NCBI RefSeq assembly: GCF_001618005.1
Contig: NZ_LQXA01000007.1
Location: forward strand, 1 to 52,127
DNA: 52,127 bases
Reading direction: 5' to 3'
Source of the DNA: Clavibacter tessellarius
GTDB taxonomy: Bacteria > Actinomycetota > Actinomycetes > Actinomycetales > Microbacteriaceae
Shown here: positions 16,022 through 23,764 of the stretch, in pieces
How positions within the stretch are numbered: the stretch's first letter is position 1
How the letters are laid out: every line of letters starts with the position of its first letter
Notes under the pieces: model-generated
Seen by the model: the letters and a program-made list of their open reading frames with translations, nothing else
The model's database searches: none
Told to the model about the DNA's origin: nothing
Position numbers and translations under genes: made by a program

Positions 16022-16077
16022 GGGGAGCGCGCCTATCGGGGCGCCTCGTCTGGTTCGATTTCCGGAGCTCTCCACCA
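16022..16077 (+). ncRNA. tRNA-like fold of 56 nt ending in CCA (candidate)
   Basis: In the gap between two convergent genes, GGGGAGC (16022-16028) pairs with GCTCTCC (16067-16073; six Watson-Crick pairs and one G-T), followed by ACCA. Just inside lies a T-arm-like hairpin: TCTGG (16049-16053), an 8-nt loop TTCGATTT, and CCGGA (16062-16066). The place of the D and anticodon arms is taken by one 5-bp hairpin (16029-16044). A TAGGTT box lies 12 nt upstream and a small hairpin downstream (16081-16094). It is too short for a working tRNA. It may be a tRNA-like small RNA, a remnant of a tRNA or tmRNA 3' end, or only a terminator. Confidence 0.3.
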
Positions 16078-16128
16078 CTGGCCGCCGTTGCGGCGCGCGC
16101 CCGCCGAACCGGATCCGGAAGGGGTCGG

Positions 16129-16521
16129 CTACTCCTCGGGTCGCGCGTACGAGACCGGCAGCAGGTCGCGGATCGCGACCATCTCCGGCCCGTCGGCACC
16201 GGGCACGGCCACGCGGATGCCGGGCTGGAGGTCCAGCATCACCTGGCGGCAGCGACCGCACGGCGGGGCGACGCCGCGACCGCCGTCGCCCACGGCCGCC
16301 ATCGCCACGAGCGGTCCGGCGTGCGCCGCGACGGCAGCGCCCAGCGCGACGAGCTCCGCGCACGGTCCGCCCGTGAAGTGCAGCACGTTGACGCCGAGGT
16401 GGATGCGGCCCGCCGCGTCGAGGGCCGCGGCCGCCATGGTGTGGTCCGGGTCGGCGCCCAGCGTCCGGGCGAGCGCCTCGGCCGCGTCGATCAGGCGGGC
16501 CTCGGAGTCGTGGAGGGGCAT
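16129..16521 (-). CDS. Cytidine deaminase-like protein
   Basis: This 130-residue zinc-dependent deaminase has the two signatures of the family: a HxE-type site replaced by GGPCAELVALGAAVAAH (about 52-68; Cys and Glu as in CDD and blasticidin-S-deaminase-type enzymes) and the zinc-binding PPCGRCRQVM (about 86-95). Cytidine deaminases salvage cytidine to uridine; blasticidin deaminases use the same fold on an antibiotic. The weak N-terminal match and ending SYARPEE do not decide between them. The ATG at 16521 is chosen because an AGGA site lies 8 nt upstream. It is 34 bp downstream of the GrpB-family gene and probably cotranscribed. Confidence 0.82.
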   Translation of the reverse strand: MPLHDSEARLIDAAEALARTLGADPDHTMAAAALDAAGRIHLGVNVLHFTGGPCAELVALGAAVAAHAGPLVAMAAVGDGGRGVAPPCGRCRQVMLDLQPGIRVAVPGADGPEMVAIRDLLPVSYARPEE

Positions 16522-16555
16522 GCGCACATCCTGGCGCACGGGTGCGCGCCCCGCG

Positions 16556-17083
16556 TCACTTGTCGCCGACCCGCACCGGCGGCAGTCCGCGGTCGGCGCG
16601 CTCGGCGTTCACCAGCTCCTCCACGAGGGCGGTCTTGCCCGCCGTGTAGGCGAGCCCGTCCTCGGCGGTCGCGGCGAGCCGCGCCTTGAGCGCGTCGTAG
16701 CGGCGCCGGGCGTCGGGATCGCGCAGGAGCCGGTCGCGGAGGAGGCGCTGCGGGCACGTCGCCCACGTCTCGGCCGCGAACACGTGGAGGATGTGCGTCC
16801 GCACGCCACCCGCCATCCGCACGTGCACGCCGTGGTTCCGCGGGCCGGTGCGGTGCTGCGCGTAGCCGAGCGGATGCAGCTCCGGGTCGAGCCCGAACGG
16901 GTCGACGCCCGGTGCGGCGGCGGCGGCCAGGTCGAGGACGGGCTTGGCGCGGAGGCCCGGCACGGCCGTGCTGCCGATGTGCTCGACGGCCGTGAGCGCG
17001 TCGCCGGCGGCCCCGCGGATCCGCTCGGCCTCGGCGCGGAACGCCTCCGCCCACGCCGGGTCGTGCTCCTCGAGGCGGATCAT
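16556..17083 (-). CDS. GrpB family (UPF0157) protein
   Basis: This 175-residue protein matches the GrpB/UPF0157 family, a nucleotidyltransferase-like fold. The family opening is present (IRLEEHDPAWAEAFRAEAER), followed by AVEHIGSTAVPGLRAKPVLDL (its GST-AVPG-KP-D core), HVRMAGG and LRDRLLRDP. Family members are usually about 170 residues; some are fused to dephospho-CoA kinase, but their reaction is unproven. The ATG at 17083 follows a TAGGGT box by 7 nt. It is first in a two-gene unit with the deaminase. Confidence 0.9.
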   Translation of the reverse strand: MIRLEEHDPAWAEAFRAEAERIRGAAGDALTAVEHIGSTAVPGLRAKPVLDLAAAAAPGVDPFGLDPELHPLGYAQHRTGPRNHGVHVRMAGGVRTHILHVFAAETWATCPQRLLRDRLLRDPDARRRYDALKARLAATAEDGLAYTAGKTALVEELVNAERADRGLPPVRVGDK

Positions 17084-17090
17084 CGCGCCC

Positions 17091-17096
17091 ACCCTA
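17091..17096 (-). promoter_or_regulatory. -10 box of the GrpB-family gene (leaderless)
   Basis: TAGGGT on the minus strand lies 7 nt before the ATG at 17083. Confidence 0.5.
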
Positions 17097-17143
17097 GCGA
17101 CGGACCCGGCCGCCCCGACCACTCCGGCCGCCCCGGCCGCCCC

Positions 17144-17149
17144 TAGGCT
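17144..17149 (+). promoter_or_regulatory. -10 box of the epimerase-like gene
   Basis: TAGGCT lies 8 nt before the ATG at 17158. Confidence 0.4.
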
Positions 17150-17157
17150 CGACCACC

Positions 17158-18120
17158 ATGCCCTCCTCCCCCTCCGCGCGGCGCGCGCTCCTGCTCGGCG
17201 GCACCGGCGCGATCGGCGGCGCGACGGCCGCCCGGCTCGCGCGCGACGGCTGGACGGTCGACGTGACCGGCCGGGATCCGCTCGGCATGCCCGCCGAGCT
17301 GACCGCGCTCGGCGTCCGCTTCCACGCGGTCGACCGCGCCGACGCGCGCGGCATCGAGCGGCTCGCGGGCGACGGGGTCGACCTGCTCGTCGACCTCGCG
17401 GCCTTCACCGCGGCCGACGTCGAGGCGCTGCTCCCGGTGATGCGGGCGAGCGGATCCGTGGTCGTCGCGTCCTCCCGCGCGGTGCACGTCGACGCGGAGG
17501 GCCGGCACGTCAACGGCGACGAGCCGCCGCGCTTCCCCGTGCCGATGCCGGAGTCGACGCCCACGCTCGCGCCCGCCGCGCCCGGCACCGACCCCTTCAC
17601 GCGCGAGGGCTACGCGCCGTCGAAGGTGGCCGTGGAGCGCGCGGCGCTCGACAGCGGGCTCGCCGTCACGGTGATCCGGCCCTCCAAGGTGCACGGCCGG
17701 TGGGCGCGGAACGCCCGCACGCGCGGCATCGTCGAGCGGATGCTCGGCGGCGCCGGGACCGTCGAGCTCGCCGACCGCGGCGCCTCCGTCGACCACCTCA
17801 CGGCCGCGGCCAACGCGGCGGCGCTCATCGCGCGCGTGGCCGACGTGCCGGGTGCGCGGATCCTCAACTCGGCCGACCCGGATCCGCTCACGGCCGCCGA
17901 GATCGTCCGGGTGATCGCCGATGAGCTCGGCTGGCGCGGCCGCATCGTGCCGCTGGAGCCGGGTGCCGAGGGCGGGGCGCACCCGTGGGCCGCGCCGCAC
18001 CCGATCGTGCTCGACACCCGGGCGTCCCTCGCGCTCCGCTACGCGCCGGTCGGCCCGGGCGCGGAGCTCCTGCGCGAGGAGGTCGCGTGGGTCCGCGACG
18101 GGGTCCGTCGGTGCGACTGA
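17158..18120 (+). CDS. NAD-dependent epimerase/dehydratase family protein
   Basis: This 320-residue extended SDR has the dinucleotide motif ALLLGGTGAIGGATA (about 10-24) and the usual beta-alpha order after it (DLLVDLAAF, VVVASSRAVHV). The active-site Tyr and Lys are likely in EGYAPSKVAVE (about 156-166), where extended SDRs have YxxxK. It lacks a clear sugar-nucleotide-binding C-terminal signature, so it may act on other small molecules or be a regulatory NmrA-like member. It is a single gene divergent from the GrpB-family gene. Confidence 0.83.
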   Translation: MPSSPSARRALLLGGTGAIGGATAARLARDGWTVDVTGRDPLGMPAELTALGVRFHAVDRADARGIERLAGDGVDLLVDLAAFTAADVEALLPVMRASGSVVVASSRAVHVDAEGRHVNGDEPPRFPVPMPESTPTLAPAAPGTDPFTREGYAPSKVAVERAALDSGLAVTVIRPSKVHGRWARNARTRGIVERMLGGAGTVELADRGASVDHLTAAANAAALIARVADVPGARILNSADPDPLTAAEIVRVIADELGWRGRIVPLEPGAEGGAHPWAAPHPIVLDTRASLALRYAPVGPGAELLREEVAWVRDGVRRCD

Positions 18121-18206
18121 GCGCGCATCCACGCGATCGCGGGGCGCGGTCGCGGGGCGCGGGGCGCGGCCCGTGGACGCCCGACCCGTGGCCCGCGCCG
18201 ACCTGC

Positions 18207-18212
18207 CACGAT
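18207..18212 (+). promoter_or_regulatory. Weak -10 box of the GNAT gene at 18219
   Basis: CACGAT lies 6 nt before the ATG at 18219; the first base departs from TANNNT. Confidence 0.3.
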
Positions 18213-18218
18213 GCCGGC

Positions 18219-18695
18219 ATGCCCGTCGTGACCGTGCGCCCCCAGACCCCGACCGAGCTCGCCGAGATGCTCCTCGCCGCGGAGGAGGACTACGCCGAGC
18301 GCCAGGTCGAGGCGGGGATCTGGTCCGCCGCGGACGCCCGCCGCCTCTCCGCCGCGGAGACCGCCCGGCTGCTCCCCGAGGGGATCGCGACGCCGCGCAC
18401 CCTGCTCCTGCGCGGGCTCGACGAGGACGGCGTCGGGGTCGGCAGCGCCTGGGTCGCGCTCGACCACCCGAACGGCTCGCCGGACACGGCGTTCCTCTTC
18501 GAGTTCCTGGTGGACCCGTCGCGGCGCGGATCCGGGTACGGCCGGGCGCTCCTCGCCGCGGTGGAGGACGCGACGCGCGCCGCCGGCGCCCCCGCGCTGG
18601 CCCTCAACGTCTTCGGCGCCAACCGCGTCGCGATCGCCCTGTACGCGTCGGCGGGATACGGGGTGACGGCCCAGCAGATGCGGAAGGCGCTCTGA
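18219..18695 (+). CDS. GNAT family acetyltransferase
   Basis: This 158-residue enzyme transfers an acetyl group from acetyl-CoA to an unknown amine. The N-terminal half is charged and helical (LLAAEEDYAERQVEAGIW). The GNAT core starts near residue 85 with FLFEFLVDPSRRGSGYGRAL, which contains the R/Q-x-x-G-x-G acetyl-CoA loop, and ends with LNVFGANRVAIALYASAGY, the standard motif B. The start at 18219 keeps a leaderless-type box 6 nt upstream; an out-of-frame ATG at 18211 is not used. Confidence 0.87.
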   Translation: MPVVTVRPQTPTELAEMLLAAEEDYAERQVEAGIWSAADARRLSAAETARLLPEGIATPRTLLLRGLDEDGVGVGSAWVALDHPNGSPDTAFLFEFLVDPSRRGSGYGRALLAAVEDATRAAGAPALALNVFGANRVAIALYASAGYGVTAQQMRKAL

Positions 18696-18820
18696 CGCGC
18701 ACCGCGACGGGCCTGGCCGATCCCCGTCGGATCCGCCGCCGACCCGGTCGTCGCGGGCCGTCCCTGGCAGGGTCGAGGAGCGGGCTCCCACCGGATCCCG
18801 CAGAGCACCCGAGGAGCACC

Positions 18821-18979
18821 ATGCCGCTGATCCGCTTCCTGTTCGTCGCCGTCCCCGTCATCCGCCGGTTCCTGCGCAGCCGCCAGGGCAAGGCCGCCAT
18901 GGCCAAGGGCAAGGCCCAGCTGGCCAAGCGCTCGCAGAAGCGCGCCGCCCAGCGCGCCGCCGCGACCCGCCGCCGCTAG
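18821..18979 (+). CDS. Small basic protein, 52 residues
   Basis: The frame starts at an ATG preceded by GAGGAG at 4 nt, a strong ribosome site, which supports its being a real small gene. The product has one short hydrophobic segment (IRFLFVAVPVI) and then a very basic Ala/Lys/Arg tail (MAKGKAQLAKRSQKRAAQRA). It could sit in the membrane with its tail on nucleic acid or phospholipid. No family is recognised. Its TAG stop overlaps the stop of the convergent AEC carrier gene. Confidence 0.6.
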   Translation: MPLIRFLFVAVPVIRRFLRSRQGKAAMAKGKAQLAKRSQKRAAQRAAATRRR

Positions 18980-19905
18980 GTCCCGGGGGCGAGCAGCGCC
19001 GCGATCACCAGCAGCACCGGGATCGACGTGACGGTCGTGATGAGCACCGTGTCGCGCGCCAGCACCACGCCGCGCTCGTAGCGCGAGGCGAAGTTGAAGA
19101 TGTTCTGCGCCGTCGGCAGTCCCGCGATCACGGTCGCGGCGAACGTCTGCTCGGCGTCGAGGTGGAAGGCGAAGCGGGCCAGCAGGAAGGCGGCGAGCGG
19201 CATGACCACGGTCTTGATCGCCGACGCCACCACGATCTCGCCCCGCCCCGATCCCGGCGCGAGCGGCTTCCGCCCCACGAGCGACATGCCGAACGCCATC
19301 AGCACGATGGGGATCGCCGCGCCGCCGATCAGCCGGAACGGCTCGTACACCGCGTCGGGCACCGGCAGCCCCGTCACCGCGATGAGGATGCCGAGCAGCG
19401 ACGCGATGATCATCGGGTTCCGCAGCGGCTGCGTGAGGATGCCGACCACCGACGCGGATCCGCGGCTCGAGATGTCGAGGATGGTGAGCGTGGTCGGCGC
19501 GAGCACCAGCAGCTGGAGCAGCAGCACGGGCGCGACCAGCTGCGCGTCGCCGAGCACGTAGATCGCGACGGGCAGGCCGATGTTGTTGGCGTTCACGTAG
19601 CTCGCCGAGGCCGCGCCGATGGTGGTCTCCGCCACCGGACGGCGGAACAGGATCCGCGCCACGACGAGGTACAGCACCGCCGCGACGGCCACCGCGGACG
19701 CCGACGCGAGCAGGAACGACGAGAACACGACGTGCAGGTCGGCCTTCGCGAGCACCGTGAAGAGGAGCGCGGGCGTCGCGACGAAGAACGCGACGCGGTT
19801 GAGGGAGTGCTGCGCGCCCGGCCCCGCGAGGCCCGAGCGGCCGACGGCGTAGCCCACCGCGATGATGAAGCCGATGATGGCGAACCCGGTCAGCACCCCG
19901 ATCAT
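18976..19905 (-). CDS. AEC family transporter (auxin efflux carrier-like)
   Basis: This 309-residue integral membrane protein has ten predicted helices in two halves of five. Family marks are GFIIAVGYAVGRSGL (helix 1), NRVAFFVATPALLF (about 36-49), the YVNANNIGLPVAIYVLGD segment (about 103-120) and, in the second half, the conserved TVIAGLPTAQNIFNFASRY (about 256-274). AEC proteins move small organic acids or other metabolites. The name comes from plant auxin carriers and does not prove auxin transport. The ATG at 19905 follows GAGGGG by 5 nt. Confidence 0.9.
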   Translation of the reverse strand: MIGVLTGFAIIGFIIAVGYAVGRSGLAGPGAQHSLNRVAFFVATPALLFTVLAKADLHVVFSSFLLASASAVAVAAVLYLVVARILFRRPVAETTIGAASASYVNANNIGLPVAIYVLGDAQLVAPVLLLQLLVLAPTTLTILDISSRGSASVVGILTQPLRNPMIIASLLGILIAVTGLPVPDAVYEPFRLIGGAAIPIVLMAFGMSLVGRKPLAPGSGRGEIVVASAIKTVVMPLAAFLLARFAFHLDAEQTFAATVIAGLPTAQNIFNFASRYERGVVLARDTVLITTVTSIPVLLVIAALLAPGT

Positions 19906-20106
19906 CCGGCTCCCCTCGCCACGCGTCGCCTCCACCCTACGGGCGCTCGCGGGCGGCGCCGACACGCGCGAGCCCGTCCGGCGTTCAGCGCCGGGACACC
20001 GGCCGGGCCCCGACGCGTCACCGTCACCGCATAGCGTCGGGAGCGTCGCGACCGCGACCGCTCCCCCGCCGGCGCCGTCGCGCCGCGCCCGCTCCGCCAG
20101 GAACCC

Positions 20107-21732
20107 ATGCCCCTCCGCTCCCTCCGCCTGCCCGCCTCCCTCGTCCTCGCGCTGGGTCTCGCCGTCGGCGGATCCGCGCTGCCGGCCCTCGCCGCCACCG
20201 GCGCGGGCGCCGGGACCGGCGCGGGGACCGCCGCGTCCGCCGACCGCCCGCACTACAGCAGCAAGACCCCGTACGCGCCGCAGGGGTCACCCGCCGACCT
20301 GGCGCCCGCGCCCGCCGGCTTCGTGCCGGTGTACACGGAGTCGGTCGCGCGCCACGGGTCGCGTGCGCTGTCGAGCTTCAAGTACGACTCGCTGACCACG
20401 CAGGTGTGGGAGCAGGCCCGCTCCGAGGGCGCGCTCACGACGCTCGGGCAGACGCTCGGCCCGGAGGTCCAGAAGCTCACGGCCGCGAACCGGAAGCTCG
20501 GCTACGGCAACCTCACCGGTCAGGGCGCGGACCAGCACCGCGGCATCGGGAGCCGGGTCGTCCAGCGGCTCCCGGCGCTGTTCGCCGGCGTCGACGCGGG
20601 ATCCGACGCCATCGCGCTCGAGAGCTCGGGCGAGGCGCGCGCCACCGCGTCGGGGAAGGCGTTCGCGAAGGGCCTGACGTCGGCGGATCCGCTCCTCGCC
20701 TCGCACCTGCCGAAGGACATCGCGAAGGACCCGGACACGCTGTACTTCCACAAGTCGGACGCGAACGCCGACTACCAGGCGTACGAGGACGGCCCCGCGG
20801 TGACCGCCGCGGTCGCCGCCATCACCGACCAGCCGCGCAGCCACGAGGTCGCCCGCCGCACGCTCGAGCGCATCTACACGCCCGCGTTCGTCGACCGCCT
20901 CGCCGCGGGCAGCTACCGCTTCGTGGACGGCGGCGACGGGAAGACCACCGTCGACGACGAGGTCGACGCCGCGATGATGCTCTACAACCTCTACATCATC
21001 GCGCCCGACATGGCCGACGAGGTCTCCGTCGACTTCGACCGCTACGTCACGAGCGCCGACGCCGAGTGGTTCGCGTACCTGCTCGACGCGGAGGACTTCT
21101 ACTCGAAGGGCCCGGCGTTCCAGGGCAGCGACATCACGTACCGGATGGCGACGCCGCTCCTCGACGACTTCCTCGACTCGATGGACGCGCGGCTCGCCGG
21201 CTCCTCCACCGCCGCGACGTTCCGGTTCGCGCACGCCGAGACGATCATCCCGTTCGCGGCGCTCCTCGGCCTGCCGGGATCGACGCAGCAGGTCACGCCC
21301 GAGGCGCCGTACGACTACGCGACGAACGCGTGGCGCGGCGAGACCGTCACGCCCATGGCCGCGAACGTGCAGTGGGACGTGTACCGCGCCGCCGACGGCC
21401 GCGCCGTCGTGCGCATGCTCTACGACGAGAAGGCGATCCCGTTCCGCACGGGCTGCGCGCCCATCGCCGCCGGCTCCCTCTTCTACGACGTCGCCGAGGT
21501 GCGCCGCTGCCTCACGGGCGCCGCCGCGGCGCCCGTGGCGTCGGGCGCTCCCGCCGACCCCGCATCCGCGGCCGGGGTCGCTCCGGCCGGATCCGCGTCG
21601 TCGCACGGCGCGGAGCTGCCCGCCACCGGCATGTCGGCCGACGAGCTGCCGTTCCTCGCAGTGCTGGCCTTCGCGCTGGCGGCGGCGGGGATCACCGCGG
21701 TCGGCATGGTGCGGCGGCCTCACCGGCCCTAG
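20107..21732 (+). CDS. Cell-wall-anchored histidine phosphatase, MINPP-like phytase
   Basis: This 541-residue exported protein begins with a Sec signal peptide (hydrophobic core about 10-24, AxA-type cleavage near 30). The mature part has the branch-2 histidine phosphatase site VARHGSRAL (R82, H83) and, near residue 376, FAHAETIIPF. The HAE in place of HD is typical of multiple inositol polyphosphate phosphatases, which take phosphate from phytate. The C-terminus carries a sortase signal: LPATG at about 505, a hydrophobic helix and the basic end RRPHRP, so the enzyme is probably linked to peptidoglycan. A TAGCGT box about 70 nt upstream may be its -10. No sortase gene is in the window. Confidence 0.85.
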   Translation: MPLRSLRLPASLVLALGLAVGGSALPALAATGAGAGTGAGTAASADRPHYSSKTPYAPQGSPADLAPAPAGFVPVYTESVARHGSRALSSFKYDSLTTQVWEQARSEGALTTLGQTLGPEVQKLTAANRKLGYGNLTGQGADQHRGIGSRVVQRLPALFAGVDAGSDAIALESSGEARATASGKAFAKGLTSADPLLASHLPKDIAKDPDTLYFHKSDANADYQAYEDGPAVTAAVAAITDQPRSHEVARRTLERIYTPAFVDRLAAGSYRFVDGGDGKTTVDDEVDAAMMLYNLYIIAPDMADEVSVDFDRYVTSADAEWFAYLLDAEDFYSKGPAFQGSDITYRMATPLLDDFLDSMDARLAGSSTAATFRFAHAETIIPFAALLGLPGSTQQVTPEAPYDYATNAWRGETVTPMAANVQWDVYRAADGRAVVRMLYDEKAIPFRTGCAPIAAGSLFYDVAEVRRCLTGAAAAPVASGAPADPASAAGVAPAGSASSHGAELPATGMSADELPFLAVLAFALAAAGITAVGMVRRPHRP

Positions 21733-21749
21733 TCGGCCCCGGACGCTCC

Positions 21750-21799
21750 GCCGTCGGCGCGACCAGCCCCTCCATCACGTCGAGGAACGGGCTCAGCCC
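21750..21799. repeat. Truncated copy of the SRPBCC gene 3' end (left repeat of the hipBA insert)
   Basis: The first 40 bp match 23769-23808 at 39 of 40 positions, and the next 10 are similar. Read on the minus strand it encodes FLDVMEGLVAPTA like the intact gene, but the stop codon is absent. This is a remnant, not a gene. Confidence 0.85.
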
Positions 21800-21812
21800 C
21801 GGGGGCTCTGCC

Positions 21813-23126
21813 TCAGATGAGGATCTTCCGATTCAGGATGCGCAGCACTTGCTCGGAGCGGATCTCCAACCGATCGAGCAGCGTCTCGACCGTCGACGTC
21901 CGATGCGCCTCGGACAGGCCCTCCGCCACCGCCCGGAACACGACGGGCGCGATGGACACGAAGTCCGTGGCCCACTCGAGGAACGCATCCCCCAGCAGGC
22001 CCGCTTCTCGCGCGACGGCGGCCCATTCGAAGGCACCCATCGATTCCGCCTCGTACCGCCCGGCGATGGCCATGGACATCCGCGTCGCACCGAAGGCGCG
22101 GAGCAGGTCCCGCGGCGCATCCCCCCGGGGCCGGACGTAGGGCAACAGGGAGGAGAAGTCGTACATCTCCGTCAGGTCGGATGCGGGGGCCGCATGCCGC
22201 AGCGAGAAGTTCTTGCCGTGCGCATCCGTGTTCAGCAGGAACCACGACGCGAAGAACGCCTCGACGAAGCGGGACTTCGCGAGCGAGGAGATTTCCCTGT
22301 CGGGGATGCGGTCGAGCTGGTCGAGGATGTCGCGATATCCGGGGCCGCCGTCCCTCTGGTACTTCTTCAGCCGTGGCGTGCCGGTCGCTTGCACGAGATC
22401 CTCTTGATGGAAGCGCGTGATGCTGCCATCTGGCGCAGCTCGTCGATCGAAGCGGGTGACCACGAGGGATCTCTCACCACCGAAGTCCAGCATCTCGGTC
22501 CGCGCAGCGGGGATGCCGAGCAGCGGGAGCGCCGACATCGTCACGTGCTCGACGATCTCGCCATCAGCCAGGCCGACGACCTTGGGCTTGAAGATGTGGG
22601 TCGACGGGTGCACGCCGGTCGGCGCGAACCACTTTCCGTCGCGAAGGGCCAGAGCGAACTTGTCTTGCGCGCCGCCGAGAGAGAAACGTCCCGCCTCGCC
22701 GCCCACGAGCGCCGGGTCAGGGAGATCATCGCGAATGGCCCGGATGCGCTCCGCGATGGAATCGTGACGGAGCGGATGGGGGCTTCCGGCGGAGCGACGT
22801 CCGACCCCTGTCGGGTAGAACTCCAGGGCGCCGGCCACGTCTGCTCCGTGCACGGCGAGGAGCTGGAACGGCTCCGTGTCGTCGAGGCCCGCTTCCCTCG
22901 CCCATCGATCCCGCACGGGGCCGCTGTCCGGCAGCAGGTTGTCGATGAAGTGGAACACCAACCCCCCTTCATGCCGCCGCTGCACGACCGGTAGGGACAG
23001 GGAGACAGGCGGGCCCTCTGCGTCGCTCCACGCTTCGGCGTAGTCGAGGACGTAATGACGTGGACGGATCTGCTCCACCGTGGCGACGAGCTCGCCGTAG
23101 AGGTGCACGTCGAGGACGCGGATCAC
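21813..23126 (-). CDS. hipA: HipA-type Ser/Thr protein kinase toxin
   Basis: This 437-residue protein has the HipA layout: an N-terminal subdomain (about 1-110), then the kinase core. Visible motifs are the nucleotide loop FSLGGAQDKFAL (148-159), the ATP-contacting K180 in HIFKPK, VVTRFDRR, FHQEDLVQATG (239-249), the catalytic loop NTDAHGKNFSL with D301 and N306, and the metal-binding D323 in YDFSS. All key residues are intact, so it is probably active. E. coli HipA phosphorylates glutamyl-tRNA synthetase and halts translation; the target here is unknown. Its GTG start overlaps the hipB stop (GTGA), so antitoxin is made first. It lies in the insert described at 21800-23768. Confidence 0.92.
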   Translation of the reverse strand: MIRVLDVHLYGELVATVEQIRPRHYVLDYAEAWSDAEGPPVSLSLPVVQRRHEGGLVFHFIDNLLPDSGPVRDRWAREAGLDDTEPFQLLAVHGADVAGALEFYPTGVGRRSAGSPHPLRHDSIAERIRAIRDDLPDPALVGGEAGRFSLGGAQDKFALALRDGKWFAPTGVHPSTHIFKPKVVGLADGEIVEHVTMSALPLLGIPAARTEMLDFGGERSLVVTRFDRRAAPDGSITRFHQEDLVQATGTPRLKKYQRDGGPGYRDILDQLDRIPDREISSLAKSRFVEAFFASWFLLNTDAHGKNFSLRHAAPASDLTEMYDFSSLLPYVRPRGDAPRDLLRAFGATRMSMAIAGRYEAESMGAFEWAAVAREAGLLGDAFLEWATDFVSIAPVVFRAVAEGLSEAHRTSTVETLLDRLEIRSEQVLRILNRKILI

Positions 23127-23614
23127 TCCATGTCCTCACGGTCTTCCCCGCGGCCAGGCCGGGTGCCGGAGGGGAGCTGTCCTTGTCCGCGCATCTGCTG
23201 CTGGGAGCGCGAGAGCCGTTCCAGCGCCCCTGCCATCTCGGCGTGCATGGCGGTCGACGTGGACGAGACCGCCTTCCCATCGGGCGCCTTCACCCGCGAC
23301 GCAGGGCGGGAACGATGCTCGAGGGCGGAGAGGAGGTCCGACGCATCCAGGACGACGGGCTCGTAGACCGGGATCGTGACCCGCGGCCGCCGGGGCGCAG
23401 CACGCTCCTCCGGCGTGACATGCACGTGCAACTCGAGTTCCCGGAGGACGCGGAGCACCTTCGAGAGGGTGGGATCGCCTTTGCCCGTCTCGAAGCGCGT
23501 CAGCCATTGGCGCGTCACCTCCGCCTTCGCCGCCAGCTCCTCCTGCGACCAGGCCAGATCGAGACGTCGCTGGCGCGCGACGAGACCGAGATCCGACGGC
23601 CACGAAGCGCGCAT
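23123..23614 (-). CDS. hipB: HipB-type antitoxin with Xre helix-turn-helix
   Basis: This 163-residue protein has an Xre HTH at about residues 8-62 (ARQRRLDLAWSQEELAAKAE, then VTRQWLTRFETGKGDPTLSK). The rest is a longer tail than in E. coli HipB (88 residues) and ends in a charged, Gln-rich region (RLSRSQQQMRGQGQ). It should bind and silence HipA and repress the operon. Upstream, at 23686-23701, lies an interrupted palindrome (GGAATTCG-TGTGTTCC ends), a candidate operator. The start at 23614 follows GAGGGGAG. Confidence 0.9.
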   Translation of the reverse strand: MRASWPSDLGLVARQRRLDLAWSQEELAAKAEVTRQWLTRFETGKGDPTLSKVLRVLRELELHVHVTPEERAAPRRPRVTIPVYEPVVLDASDLLSALEHRSRPASRVKAPDGKAVSSTSTAMHAEMAGALERLSRSQQQMRGQGQLPSGTRPGRGEDREDME

Positions 23615-23685
23615 GCCCGCTCCCCTCCCCTGCCGATGTAACGCAAGTGTCCCACAGGGCGCGTGGAACGCACGCGTGACACCTA

Positions 23686-23711
23686 CCAGGTGGAATTCGT
23701 GTGTTCCAAGC
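23686..23711 (-). promoter_or_regulatory. Possible hipBA operator and promoter
   Basis: GGAA and TTCC arms bracket 8 bp in the 150-bp gap upstream of hipB, and a TTGGAA on the minus strand overlaps them with TAGGTG 18 nt on. Both elements are weak matches. Confidence 0.25.
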
Positions 23712-23764
23712 TGACTACAGCACGAGGAGGCGGCGCACGAACGCCGCCCTCCCGATGGGGGGCG

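Noticed and set aside
18211-18220. ATG at 18211 as start of the GNAT gene
   Set aside because: It is out of frame with the GNAT protein; the ATG at 18219 is in frame.
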